Source: Cytophagales bacterium (lineage in GTDB: Bacteria > Bacteroidota > Bacteroidia > Cytophagales > Spirosomataceae). From it: a DNA stretch of 8,489 bases. The notes under the pieces were generated by a model that worked only from the letters and a program-made list of their open reading frames with translations, made no database searches and was not told the origin of the DNA. How positions within the stretch are numbered: position 1 is the first letter of the stretch; each line of letters starts with the position of its first letter. Positions 1-6,002 of the stretch are shown here, piece after piece. The DNA lies in contig JABMMK010000046.1 in NCBI GenBank assembly GCA_013205605.1, forward strand, positions 1 through 8,489, read 5' to 3'. The translations under genes and the position numbers were made by a program.

Positions 1-69
1 ATGTTTGACTGCTCTTATTTTAATATAAGAAAATTGTCATTATCCTTGTCTTGAATGCTAATTCTTCGA

Positions 70-90
70 TACCATGATTTAAACATGGTA
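70..90 (-). repeat. Perfect 7-bp hairpin in the leader
   Basis: TACCATG at 70-76 and CATGGTA at 84-90 form a perfect 7-bp inverted repeat around a 7-base loop, ATTTAAA on the plus strand. Neither side has a run of T, so it does not look like an intrinsic terminator. If the region is an rRNA leader, the hairpin lies between boxA and the expected 16S start, where it could help fold or process the precursor. That role is inference. Confidence 0.4.
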
Positions 91-113
91 CCTCTTCTTT
101 ATTTCTATCAACA

Positions 114-125
114 CGTCAAAGAACT
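114..125 (-). promoter_or_regulatory. boxA-like antitermination element
   Basis: The minus strand reads AGTTCTTTGACG, with the core GTTCTTTGA at 116-124. boxA elements of bacterial rRNA leaders (Escherichia coli TGCTCTTTA type) bind NusB and NusE and let RNA polymerase read through untranslated rRNA without Rho termination. In Bacteroidota rRNA leaders the element usually reads GTTCTTTGA. It lies about 90 bases downstream of the candidate transcription start. The identification depends on the rRNA leader interpretation. Confidence 0.5.
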
Positions 126-213
126 CTCTAAACTCAATTCTATATTCCACTATTTCTAGCCTTTATATCCTCTCGTTTTTGATCTAGCTGCGTTTAGCTA
201 GTAATTGGGAGTG

Positions 214-245
214 CAAAGATGCACGATTTATTTTTTTAGTCCAAA
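214..245 (-). promoter_or_regulatory. Leftward Bacteroidota-type promoter, probably for rRNA
   Basis: On the minus strand a TTTG (245-242) is followed after 20 bases by CATCTTTG (221-214). The Bacteroidota housekeeping consensus is TTTG, about 19-20 bases, then TAnnTTTG, so only the first T of the -7 box differs. Transcription would start near 208 and run left out of the window. The bases upstream (246-275) are almost pure A/T, as in an UP element of a strong rRNA promoter. GTGCA/TGCAC (211-215, 220-224) makes a small dyad over the -7 box. The promoter starts about 50 bases after the tyrS stop. Confidence 0.5.
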
Positions 246-297
246 TAATTTTAGAAATAAAATCAATTATTTTTTCGAGGTCTTGAATACTAAAATT

Positions 298-1590
298 CTA
301 GAAAGATAAAATGTAATTTTTCTGCTTTCCATTTCCGACCAATAGATATTGCCCTTTGATTTTATTGAAATCTATAGGTGCTTGATAGTCAGTGATTTTA
401 ACCTTATTAATGCTGATGGCATTGCCTTGAATAGCTTTTCTAGCCTCACCTTTTGATGTACAAATCAAATATGAGCATCCCACACTAATTAAATCGGTTA
501 TATTGGTACATTCAGCTAATAATTCACTTGATATTTGATGAATGGGTAATTGGGCTAACAATTTTTCAGAGGCATTTTCGAGTTTTTCGATCGCATCTTT
601 TGAAAATAATAGTTCCGACGCCTCCATCACTAATGCTGTTATGGACTCCCCGTGAACGCGCGTGGTGACCTCAGCGGCAATGGCCTTTTGAAGAATTCTA
701 AGGTGCGGCGCTTCCGCATGCTCATTTTCTAACTTCTCTATTTGAGTTTGATTATATAAGGTAAAAACTCTAATCAACCTCGAAACATCCGCATCCGCAG
801 CATTCAGCCAAAATTGGTAAAATTGATACGGACTCGTCTTTTCAGCATCTAACCAAATATTGCCTGATTCAGATTTACCAAACTTAGTTCCATCTGACTT
901 AGTGACTAATGGTGTGGTCAAAGCATAAGCGGCCCGTTCTGTCACTTCCTCATCATGCCCCTCTTTTCTTCGAATCAACTCCGTTCCCGTCGTTATATTT
1001 CCCCACTGATCCGAACCGCCCATCTGTAAACGGACATTTTTAGTTTTATATAAATGGTAAAAGTCGTATCCCTGTAACAATTGATACGAAAATTCAGTAA
1101 AAGAAATACCAGTCTCTAAACGTGTTTTTACAGAGTCTTTTGACATCATATAATTAACCGTTAAAAATTTCCCCGCTTCTCGTAAAAATCCTAAAAAACT
1201 AAATTCTTTAAACCAATCATAATTATTGACAAGCTCAGCCGAATTAACACCCGATCCAAACTCCAAAAAGTTTTCTAATTGTTTTTGAATCCCTATTTGA
1301 TTATCCCTCAAGGTCTGCTCTGATAAAAACTCTCGCTCTGCCGATTTTCCAGATGGATCCCCAATCATGCCCGTAGCTCCTCCCACTAAGGCAATGGGTT
1401 TGTGGCCGGCCAATTGGAAATGCTTTAAAAGCATAATAGCAGCTAAATTTCCGATGTGAAGACTGGGTGCAGTTGGGTCAAAACCGATATACGCCACCGT
1501 CATCTCCTTCTTTAGGAATTCTTCTAAGCCTGGAATCATGTCGTGTAACATGCCGCGCCAACGTAATTCTTCGATGAAATTGATCTTCAT
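298..1590 (-). CDS. tyrS: Tyrosyl-tRNA synthetase
   Basis: This class I aminoacyl-tRNA synthetase activates tyrosine with ATP and charges tRNA-Tyr in the cytoplasm. The 430-residue product has the bacterial TyrRS layout. Residues 31-48 carry the nucleotide-binding signature ending in HIGN (45-48). YQLLQGYDF (169-177) and GGSDQWGN (191-198) form the tyrosine pocket, KFGKS (236-240) is the KMSKS-type loop, and a C-terminal S4 RNA-binding domain covers about 365-430. I start it at the ATG at 1590 (MKINFIEELRWRG) because that gives the usual family length. The frame stays open for 18 more codons to an ATG at 1644, but those residues are unlike the family. AAAGGG lies 8 bases upstream of the chosen ATG. 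No convincing terminator lies between the stop and the leftward promoter at 214-245. Identity is secure. Confidence 0.97.
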   Translation of the reverse strand: MKINFIEELRWRGMLHDMIPGLEEFLKKEMTVAYIGFDPTAPSLHIGNLAAIMLLKHFQLAGHKPIALVGGATGMIGDPSGKSAEREFLSEQTLRDNQIGIQKQLENFLEFGSGVNSAELVNNYDWFKEFSFLGFLREAGKFLTVNYMMSKDSVKTRLETGISFTEFSYQLLQGYDFYHLYKTKNVRLQMGGSDQWGNITTGTELIRRKEGHDEEVTERAAYALTTPLVTKSDGTKFGKSESGNIWLDAEKTSPYQFYQFWLNAADADVSRLIRVFTLYNQTQIEKLENEHAEAPHLRILQKAIAAEVTTRVHGESITALVMEASELLFSKDAIEKLENASEKLLAQLPIHQISSELLAECTNITDLISVGCSYLICTSKGEARKAIQGNAISINKVKITDYQAPIDFNKIKGQYLLVGNGKQKNYILSF

Positions 1591-1662
1591 ATATTCAAAC
1601 CCTTTATTTATTTGCGATCGACAGCTTAAGAAATGGACTTCCATGCATCTCTATATCTTCTT

Positions 1663-1676
1663 AACCCAATCGGGTT
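1663..1676. repeat. Small dyad between queA and tyrS
   Basis: AACCC (1663-1667) and GGGTT (1672-1676) form a perfect 5-bp stem with loop AATC, extendable by one G-U pair. It sits 26 bases past the queA stop and just downstream of the candidate tyrS -7 box. No T-run follows on either strand, so it is a poor intrinsic terminator. It could be a leader hairpin or an operator-like dyad. The function is unknown. Confidence 0.3.
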
Positions 1677-1677
1677 G

Positions 1678-1685
1678 CAAAAATA
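1678..1685 (-). promoter_or_regulatory. Candidate tyrS promoter (-7 box)
   Basis: The minus strand reads TATTTTTG, an exact match to the Bacteroidota -7 consensus TAnnTTTG. No good TTTG is seen 19-21 bases upstream, so only half of the promoter is supported. A start near 1672 would give tyrS a leader of about 80 bases, so tyrS may be transcribed independently of queA. Read-through from queA is the alternative. Confidence 0.4.
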
Positions 1686-1701
1686 ACAATATCCAGTTAA
1701 T

Positions 1702-2928
1702 TTATTGCACCTTGAAAAATAAGCAAGCATCACCATAACTCAAAAACCGATAATCTTCCAAGATAGCTTCCTGATAAACTTGCTTCCAAGCATCGCCAAT
1801 GATCGCTGATACCAAAACCAATAAAGTGGATTTTGGTTGGTGGAAATTGGTTATAATGGCATCACAAAATCGCAACTGATATTCAGGCATGATCAAAAGC
1901 TCCGTGGAAATAACCCATTCTTGAATCCCATTTAATTGCATAAATGTCAACACTTTTTCCAGAGAATCTTTTGTTTGGATTAATGGATTACGGGGTAAAT
2001 AGGGGAATTCTTTAGGAATATTTAAACCTGTTTCCGGGATATCTAGTCCTTCTATTAACCAAACTCCGGCCCAATAAAGACTTTCTAATGCACGCAATGA
2101 GGTGGTGCCAACGGGAATGTAGGGACCTTCATGATCCTGTAGATTTCGAATAAATTCTTTGGAGAAAATGAGTTGTTCCCGGTGCATCGGGTGGTTTTGA
2201 ACATTTTCTTCTTTGACAGGTAAAAAAGTGCCTGCGCCCACATGAAGCGTTAAATAAAGGGTCTTAATTCCTCGTTTTTCTAGCCCATTGAAAACTTCCT
2301 GTGAAAAATGTAAGGAGGCCGTCGGGGCAGCAACCGCCCCTGATTCTTTCGAAAATATGGTTTGATATCGGTTTTTGTCCTCTGCGCCAACCTCCCTATC
2401 CATATACGGAGGTAAGGGTATTTGGCCTACCGCATCTAAAATTTCAGCGAAAGGAATAGGCTCATCCCAGGTAATTTTAATTAAATTTTCATTTCTTGCA
2501 TGCCAATGAAATGTTAAAAAAATCTCTGTGGCATCGATATAGATGGATCGCTTGATTTGCTCGTTGGCCTTCCATCTTTTTTTATTGCCTACTAAACATT
2601 CCCAAATGGATTCTGTATCCTGATTAAGGATTGATTGTGTCGCCAAATCCCCTTGAAAAGGTTTTAGCAGAAATACTTCAATTTTAGGACCTGAATCTTT
2701 TGTCAGATTAATTCTGGCCGGTATAACCTTTGTATTGTTAAATATTAATAACCCATTCTCAGGTAAAAGTGCTGGTAAGTCTTTGAAAATTTGGTGATTA
2801 GTTTTACCTGATTCATACACGAAGAGCTTGGAGTCGTCCCGATTGATTAATGGGAAAATTGCGATTTTTTCCTCCGGCAAAGGATAATCGTAATCCTGAA
2901 TGAAGATATTCGGCATATTGGATTTCAT
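1702..2928 (-). CDS. queA: S-adenosylmethionine:tRNA ribosyltransferase-isomerase
   Basis: QueA transfers and isomerises the ribosyl group of S-adenosylmethionine onto 7-aminomethyl-7-deazaguanine at tRNA position 34, giving epoxyqueuosine, the penultimate step of queuosine synthesis. Family blocks seen in the 408-residue product are NNTKVIPAR (64-72), GAVAAPTASLHF (197-208), TLHVGAGTFLPV (227-238), HPMHRE (246-251), VGTTSLRALES (273-283), TNFHQPKSTLL (360-370) and YRFLSYGDACL (393-403). It is about 50 residues longer than the E. coli enzyme (about 356). Extra sequence lies around 285-340, where the short family has a tighter link, which suits the longer Bacteroidota form. IMPEY (346-350) stands where many relatives have a PGY motif. 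The ATG at 2928 overlaps the upstream TGA as ATGA, suggesting translational coupling. A second in-frame ATG lies at 2916. Identity is secure. Confidence 0.96.
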   Translation of the reverse strand: MKSNMPNIFIQDYDYPLPEEKIAIFPLINRDDSKLFVYESGKTNHQIFKDLPALLPENGLLIFNNTKVIPARINLTKDSGPKIEVFLLKPFQGDLATQSILNQDTESIWECLVGNKKRWKANEQIKRSIYIDATEIFLTFHWHARNENLIKITWDEPIPFAEILDAVGQIPLPPYMDREVGAEDKNRYQTIFSKESGAVAAPTASLHFSQEVFNGLEKRGIKTLYLTLHVGAGTFLPVKEENVQNHPMHREQLIFSKEFIRNLQDHEGPYIPVGTTSLRALESLYWAGVWLIEGLDIPETGLNIPKEFPYLPRNPLIQTKDSLEKVLTFMQLNGIQEWVISTELLIMPEYQLRFCDAIITNFHQPKSTLLVLVSAIIGDAWKQVYQEAILEDYRFLSYGDACLFFKVQ

Positions 2929-3434
2929 CCCAATGAATCTGATTTCGGCAAACTTAATAACCTAGCAGGTAAATAAATAAACCAAAGCAATAATATACAA
3001 ATTCCAACCATTGGCACGTAGGTAAAGTCTTGGTTTCTAGTTCTTTCGTCATTCAACAACAAAAGGGTCCTTAGGATTAAAATTAAATAGGTATGAATGG
3101 CGACAGGTAAAAAATGAAGCCAATCGATGCATATTTTTTTGATATTTTCTGGAGCTTTATCCGGAAAGAGGCGGTTTAGTGAGTCCAAACGGGTAGCAGG
3201 AATTTTTTCAACCGTTTTGATTAATAATAAAATTAAAATATTTAAAACGGTAATAACGACTGCCAATAAATAAAAGACCTCGGCTTTAGGTAAAAAACCA
3301 TCTCCTCTGCCCGTCTCGCCAAAATGTACCGCCACTGGATCAGGTAATCCTCGGTAAATAAATAAAAGAGTAATGCCAAGACTTAATAAAGTAAAGATTC
3401 TTAGTACACGAGAAAGGAAATAATCGATCGACAT
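2925..3434 (-). CDS. DUF1648-type small membrane protein
   Basis: This is a predicted inner-membrane protein of 169 residues from the ATG at 3434. The signature LPDPVAVHFGETGRGDGF (30-47), directly after a first hydrophobic helix, matches the DUF1648 pattern (LPdxVpiHfg...G..dgf). That domain is also found in SdpI-like proteins, and its biochemical role is not established. Four hydrophobic helices can be drawn at about 11-28, 53-73, 105-128 and 139-159, with a charged segment between helices two and three. An upstream GTG at 3452 would add six residues. I prefer the ATG because the first G of that GTG is also the last base of a consensus -7 box, so a transcript from that box would start after the GTG. 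The stop overlaps the queA start by 4 bases. The coupling to queA gives no obvious functional clue. Confidence 0.8.
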   Translation of the reverse strand: MSIDYFLSRVLRIFTLLSLGITLLFIYRGLPDPVAVHFGETGRGDGFLPKAEVFYLLAVVITVLNILILLLIKTVEKIPATRLDSLNRLFPDKAPENIKKICIDWLHFLPVAIHTYLILILRTLLLLNDERTRNQDFTYVPMVGICILLLWFIYLPARLLSLPKSDSLG

Positions 3435-3451
3435 ATTTTTGAAATTGTCCA

Positions 3452-3459
3452 CAAAATTA
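3452..3459 (-). promoter_or_regulatory. Candidate promoter (-7 box) for DUF1648-queA
   Basis: The minus strand reads TAATTTTG, an exact TAnnTTTG match. The -33 position is weak: TTA about 21 bases upstream is the best candidate. Initiation about 6 bases downstream would leave a leader of only about 10-12 bases before the ATG at 3434. It faces away from the plus-strand promoter at 3529-3559 in the same intergenic space. Confidence 0.4.
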
Positions 3460-3528
3460 CTTTTGAAATCTTGGATGACCTAATCTTTATCTTTATTCTC
3501 TCATGTAAAGGTATATTTTTGTCAAATA

Positions 3529-3559
3529 TTTGAAATAAAGGCCGAAAAAAGTATTTTTG
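3529..3559 (+). promoter_or_regulatory. Consensus Bacteroidota promoter for the adenosyltransferase-ilvE pair
   Basis: TTTG (3529-3532), exactly 19 bases, then TATTTTTG (3552-3559) fits the Bacteroidota -33/-7 consensus at every fixed base, the best promoter in the window. A start near 3565 leaves about 15 bases before the ATG at 3580. A second TATTTTTG at 3514-3521 lacks a clear -33 element and may be a weaker tandem start. Confidence 0.65.
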
Positions 3560-3579
3560 TCCTCCACAAAAGATGAACG

Positions 3580-4131
3580 ATGCGTATATATACAAAAAAT
3601 GGTGATCAAGGTTTCACTAGGTTAGCTGATGGCCAAGACTTATTAAAGTCGGATGTTCGTTTAGCTGCGATTGGGGATGTGGATGAGTTAAATTCATTTA
3701 TAGGGTTACTTATTTGTAAAGTTCCTGAAGAATTGACTCAAAAATTAATAAAAATCCAACAAAGTTTATTTGTTTTGGGGGCTCATATTGCCACAGATTC
3801 AAAGGAATATTTGGGCAACATGAAATTGATATCCATGCAGGATATTGTTTCATTAGAGGAAATGATTGATGAAATGGACGCTAATCTAGAGCCCATGAGG
3901 TTTTTTATTTTACCCGGTGGCCACGAGACGATTGCCACAGCACAAATTACGCGAACGGTTTGTAGGCGTGCTGAGCGAAGTTTAATTCAATGGATAAAAC
4001 CCATTCAAAATGAAGATTACGCGATATCAATTGTATATTTAAATAGATTGTCCGATTATTTATTTATGATGTGTCGATTATTACATAAAACATTAGGCGT
4101 TCCAGAAACACCTTGGAATTCTGGTAAATAA
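3580..4131 (+). CDS. Cob(I)alamin adenosyltransferase, PduO type
   Basis: This enzyme transfers the 5'-deoxyadenosyl group of ATP to cob(I)alamin, making adenosylcobalamin in the cytoplasm. The 183-residue product is full length for the PduO/MMAB family. The N-terminal ATP-binding motif TKNGDQGFT is at 5-13, VDELNS at 34-39, FFILPGG at 108-114, RTVCRRAER at 125-133 and YLNRLSDYLF at 153-162. The arginine/glutamate cluster and the NRLSD segment form the ATP and corrin site in solved relatives. It reads like a five-helix-bundle trimer subunit. The ATG at 3580 gives the canonical start MRIYTKNGD. An ATG at 3573 is out of frame. It leads a probable operon, with the aminotransferase 12 bases downstream. 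No cobalamin riboswitch fits in the roughly 15-base leader expected from the promoter. Confidence 0.95.
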   Translation: MRIYTKNGDQGFTRLADGQDLLKSDVRLAAIGDVDELNSFIGLLICKVPEELTQKLIKIQQSLFVLGAHIATDSKEYLGNMKLISMQDIVSLEEMIDEMDANLEPMRFFILPGGHETIATAQITRTVCRRAERSLIQWIKPIQNEDYAISIVYLNRLSDYLFMMCRLLHKTLGVPETPWNSGK

Positions 4132-4143
4132 GAATATTAAAAA

Positions 4144-5196
4144 ATGGAAATTCAAATACACCCTATTCAAAAGTCAAGAATCGATGAAGTCGATTTTAAT
4201 AATTTAGCTTTTGGACGTAGTTTTGCGGATCATATGTTGATCGCTGAATATGCCAATGGCGCTTGGCAATCGATGACTATTCAGCCTTATGGTCCACTGA
4301 GCTATCAACCAGCCATGATGTCCATTCATTATGGCCAGTCGATTTTTGAGGGGATGAAGGGATATCGTTCTGCGAAAGGGGATGTTTTAGTCTTTCGCCC
4401 AGAAGAGAATTTCAAACGTTTTAATAAATCGGCTGTTCGTATGTGCATGCCTGAGATCCCTGAGGAGATTTTTTTAGGCGGTTTGAAAAAGTTGTTGGAA
4501 ATAGATAATGCCTGGGTGCCCAATAAAGAAGGTTGTTCTTTATATATACGCCCATTTATGTTTGCTACTGACGAATATGTGGGTGTAAGTCCTTCTACCA
4601 CATATAAATTTATTATATTCAATTGCCCAGTGGGCTCGTATTATTCTAAGCCTTTGAAAGTGCGAGTGGAGACTGAATACATACGTGCTGCCAAAGGTGG
4701 AGTGGGTTTTGCAAAAAATGCAGGTAATTATGGAAGCTCTTTATTTGCAACTCAAAAAGCGATGCAAGCGGGTTATGACCAAATTATTTGGACGGATGCT
4801 GCCACACATCAATATGTGGAAGAAGCTGGAACCATGAATTTGATGTTTATGGTGGGAGGTTCATTGGTGACGGCGCCAACTGGCGATACCATTTTAGATG
4901 GGGTAACTCGAAAGTCAGTTATTCAAATTGCGAAAGACTGGGGAATCAATGTGCAAGAACGCCAATTGTCGGTCAAAGAGTTGGTCAGTGGTATTTTAGA
5001 TGGATCCGTGACTGAAGCGTTTGGAGCAGGTACAGCAGCTGTTATCGCTCCGATTCAAACCATTGGTTTTGAGGGAAAAGATTATCAATTGCCTGATAAA
5101 AAAGAATCAGATTTTTCTAGCAAAGTTTTCACTGAAATCAATCAAGTTAGACTAGGTGAGATCGAAGATTCGCGTGGTTGGGTTTGGAAAGTTTAA
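4144..5196 (+). CDS. ilvE: Branched-chain amino acid aminotransferase
   Basis: This PLP enzyme of fold type IV reversibly transfers the amino group between glutamate and the 2-oxo acids of leucine, isoleucine and valine. The 350-residue product resembles the longer BCAT form shared with eukaryotic enzymes (ilvE_II type) rather than the roughly 309-residue E. coli IlvE. Landmarks are YGQSIFEGMKGYR (63-75), YIRPFMF (134-140), GFAKNAGNYGSS (188-199) with K191 as the likely PLP lysine, VEEAGTMN (225-232) with E227 as the likely pyridine-nitrogen partner, and the phosphate-binding GAGTAAVIAP (294-303). The CXXC redox pair of human BCATs is absent. No Shine-Dalgarno sequence precedes the ATG. Pairing with a cobalamin adenosyltransferase fits catabolism of isoleucine and valine through methylmalonyl-CoA, but biosynthesis is equally possible. 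Confidence 0.95.
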   Translation: MEIQIHPIQKSRIDEVDFNNLAFGRSFADHMLIAEYANGAWQSMTIQPYGPLSYQPAMMSIHYGQSIFEGMKGYRSAKGDVLVFRPEENFKRFNKSAVRMCMPEIPEEIFLGGLKKLLEIDNAWVPNKEGCSLYIRPFMFATDEYVGVSPSTTYKFIIFNCPVGSYYSKPLKVRVETEYIRAAKGGVGFAKNAGNYGSSLFATQKAMQAGYDQIIWTDAATHQYVEEAGTMNLMFMVGGSLVTAPTGDTILDGVTRKSVIQIAKDWGINVQERQLSVKELVSGILDGSVTEAFGAGTAAVIAPIQTIGFEGKDYQLPDKKESDFSSKVFTEINQVRLGEIEDSRGWVWKV

Positions 5197-5783
5197 TTTT
5201 TCCTTGAAAAAACAAGTTTGATTCCTGGGTCCTTAACCGTACTTACGTCTTGTAAGATCACGAGTGTGTTTTTGTCTTTTTCCCAAATAATTTTATTGCC
5301 CTCGATTTTGGAGGCTCCAAATTTCACTTGTAAATAGGTGGTGAATTTTGCCTTCAGTTCTTCTACTTGAGATTTTGTTTCTACAAAAATATCAAAATCA
5401 ATCTCAGTTAATTTTTGTTGGTTATCGCTGAGGTAGGAAATATCTGTAAAATTCAGATCGCTGTTATCAAAATAGAGTGTATAAGATTTGCCATTAGCTG
5501 GTTGGTTTTCCGCTAATTCAAGTTTTTCTTGTAATGAGTCTATCGAAATACCCCACTCCTTATTTCTAACAACTCCATTCGAACTTACCGTGATTTTTTG
5601 AACCATATCACCACTTTGTTCCCAAGCATTTAAAACCCTTTGCTCTATTTCGGAGGTATTTAATGCTCCTTCCTTTCCTTTTTCCTGCGATGAGTTGCAT
5701 GAGAAAAACACTAGGGTGGAAGTTAAAATTAAAACGATTGATTTGGCGGTCATGTGGATAAGGCGATTGAAATCTTTTCTCAT
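5193..5783 (-). CDS. Predicted lipoprotein of unknown function
   Basis: I do not recognise the family. The N-terminus is basic (MRKDFNRL), followed by a hydrophobic stretch (about 14-27) and a lipobox-like LVFFSC with C29 as the likely acylated cysteine. A second ATG at 5753 would give a shorter, cleaner signal peptide with the cysteine at 19. Both starts are reasonable. After the cysteine, SSQEKGKEG is rich in Lys and Glu, loosely like lipoprotein surface-export signals described in Bacteroidota, but it is not a clear match. The mature part (about 167 residues) alternates predicted strands and helices, with a Trp at about 77 and a C-terminal half including YLQVKFGASKIEGNKIIW (145-162). It has no cysteine and no metal or catalytic motif that I can see. 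Its stop shares TTAA with the ilvE stop on the other strand. Confidence 0.75.
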   Translation of the reverse strand: MRKDFNRLIHMTAKSIVLILTSTLVFFSCNSSQEKGKEGALNTSEIEQRVLNAWEQSGDMVQKITVSSNGVVRNKEWGISIDSLQEKLELAENQPANGKSYTLYFDNSDLNFTDISYLSDNQQKLTEIDFDIFVETKSQVEELKAKFTTYLQVKFGASKIEGNKIIWEKDKNTLVILQDVSTVKDPGIKLVFSRKN

Positions 5784-5808
5784 GTTTTCTAGAAAGGGAT
5801 TTGAAAAT

Positions 5809-5816
5809 CAAAATTA
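5809..5816 (-). promoter_or_regulatory. Candidate promoter (-7 box) for the lipoprotein gene
   Basis: The minus strand reads TAATTTTG, an exact TAnnTTTG match, 25 bases upstream of the ATG at 5783. No good TTTG is found at the expected distance; the nearest lies about 30 bases upstream, which is too far. Support is from the -7 box and position only. Confidence 0.35.
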
Positions 5817-5858
5817 TTGAAATGATTCAGAAAAAGTGCTAACTAACAAAATAAATGT

Positions 5859-5866
5859 TATTTTTG
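5859..5866 (+). promoter_or_regulatory. Plus-strand -7-like box in the intergenic region
   Basis: TATTTTTG on the plus strand matches TAnnTTTG exactly. The -33 region has only a weak GTG 20 bases upstream. No plus-strand protein gene follows; the next strong signal is the hairpin and T-run ending at 5965. It may drive a short non-coding RNA, or be a chance match in AT-rich DNA. Confidence 0.25.
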
Positions 5867-5931
5867 TAATGATTTAACGGTTGCTTCAAAATATTTAAAA
5901 TATATAAGATTATTAGTGGTTAGGTATTATC

Positions 5932-5965
5932 AAAATAGGTCGGTTATTAACTGGCCTATTTTTTT
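5932..5965. terminator. Strong intrinsic terminator, probably bidirectional
   Basis: AAAATAGGTCGGT (5932-5944) pairs with ACTGGCCTATTTT (5950-5962) through 13 base pairs, including two G-U pairs, around a five-base loop. On the plus strand it runs into seven T (5959-5965). On the minus strand the arm ends in TATTTTGATAA, a shorter T-run. It lies about 40 bases past the stop of the minus-strand outer-membrane gene, so ending that transcript is its likeliest job. The better T-tract, however, faces plus-strand transcription. Confidence 0.7.
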
Positions 5966-6002
5966 ATGGGTCTAATCCCTCTAATTGATCTTTTAGTAGG
6001 GT

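Larger units (their letters stand above)
1..208 (-). other. Probable rRNA operon leader (upstream of 16S)
   Basis: No reading frame of useful length exists here on either strand. Read on the minus strand, the region begins just downstream of a Bacteroidota-type promoter and carries a boxA-like GTTCTTTGACG. It continues with an A/G-rich run (GATAGAAATAAAGAAGAGG) and ends at the window edge with CAGTCAAACAT. This order resembles what I recall of the spacer upstream of 16S rRNA in Cytophagales and Flavobacteriia, where GTTCTTTGACA is a recurrent leader element and the mature 16S starts shortly after a CAAAC-containing stretch. I infer that 16S rRNA starts within tens of bases beyond position 1, transcribed leftward. 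The 16S gene itself is not visible, so this rests on pattern memory. The alternative is an ordinary AT-rich spacer. Confidence 0.5.

Noticed and set aside
15..86. Minus-strand 23-codon frame in the leader region
   Set aside because: It is too short, lacks a ribosome binding site, and overlaps the leader hairpin; chance is the simpler explanation.
243..275. AAATAATT/AATTATTT dyad as the tyrS terminator
   Set aside because: The stem is all A/T, the loop is 14 bases, and the T-run is on the plus strand, the wrong side for tyrS.
1591..1644. Upstream ATG of tyrS adding 18 residues
   Set aside because: The added residues are not TyrRS-like, and the ATG at 1590 gives the normal family length.
1538..1738. 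Plus-strand frame of 66 codons across the tyrS start
   Set aside because: It lies mostly antisense to the tyrS start and queA end, has no promoter, and its residues are low-complexity with no family resemblance.
3401..3595. Minus-strand frame of 64 codons over the divergent promoter region
   Set aside because: It covers both divergent promoters and the starts of two real genes; its sequence is unlike any protein and it is out of frame with the DUF1648 gene.
4329..4622. Minus-strand frame of 97 codons inside ilvE
   Set aside because: It is a shadow of a well conserved aminotransferase on the plus strand, with no signals of its own.
4788..5015. Plus-strand frame of 75 codons inside ilvE
   Set aside because: It is in another frame within the conserved C-terminal half of ilvE, so it is a shadow.
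5186..5203. GGAAA/TTTCC dyad across the shared stop codons as a bidirectional terminator
   Set aside because: The stem has only five pairs with an 8-base loop, and neither strand has a T-run after it.
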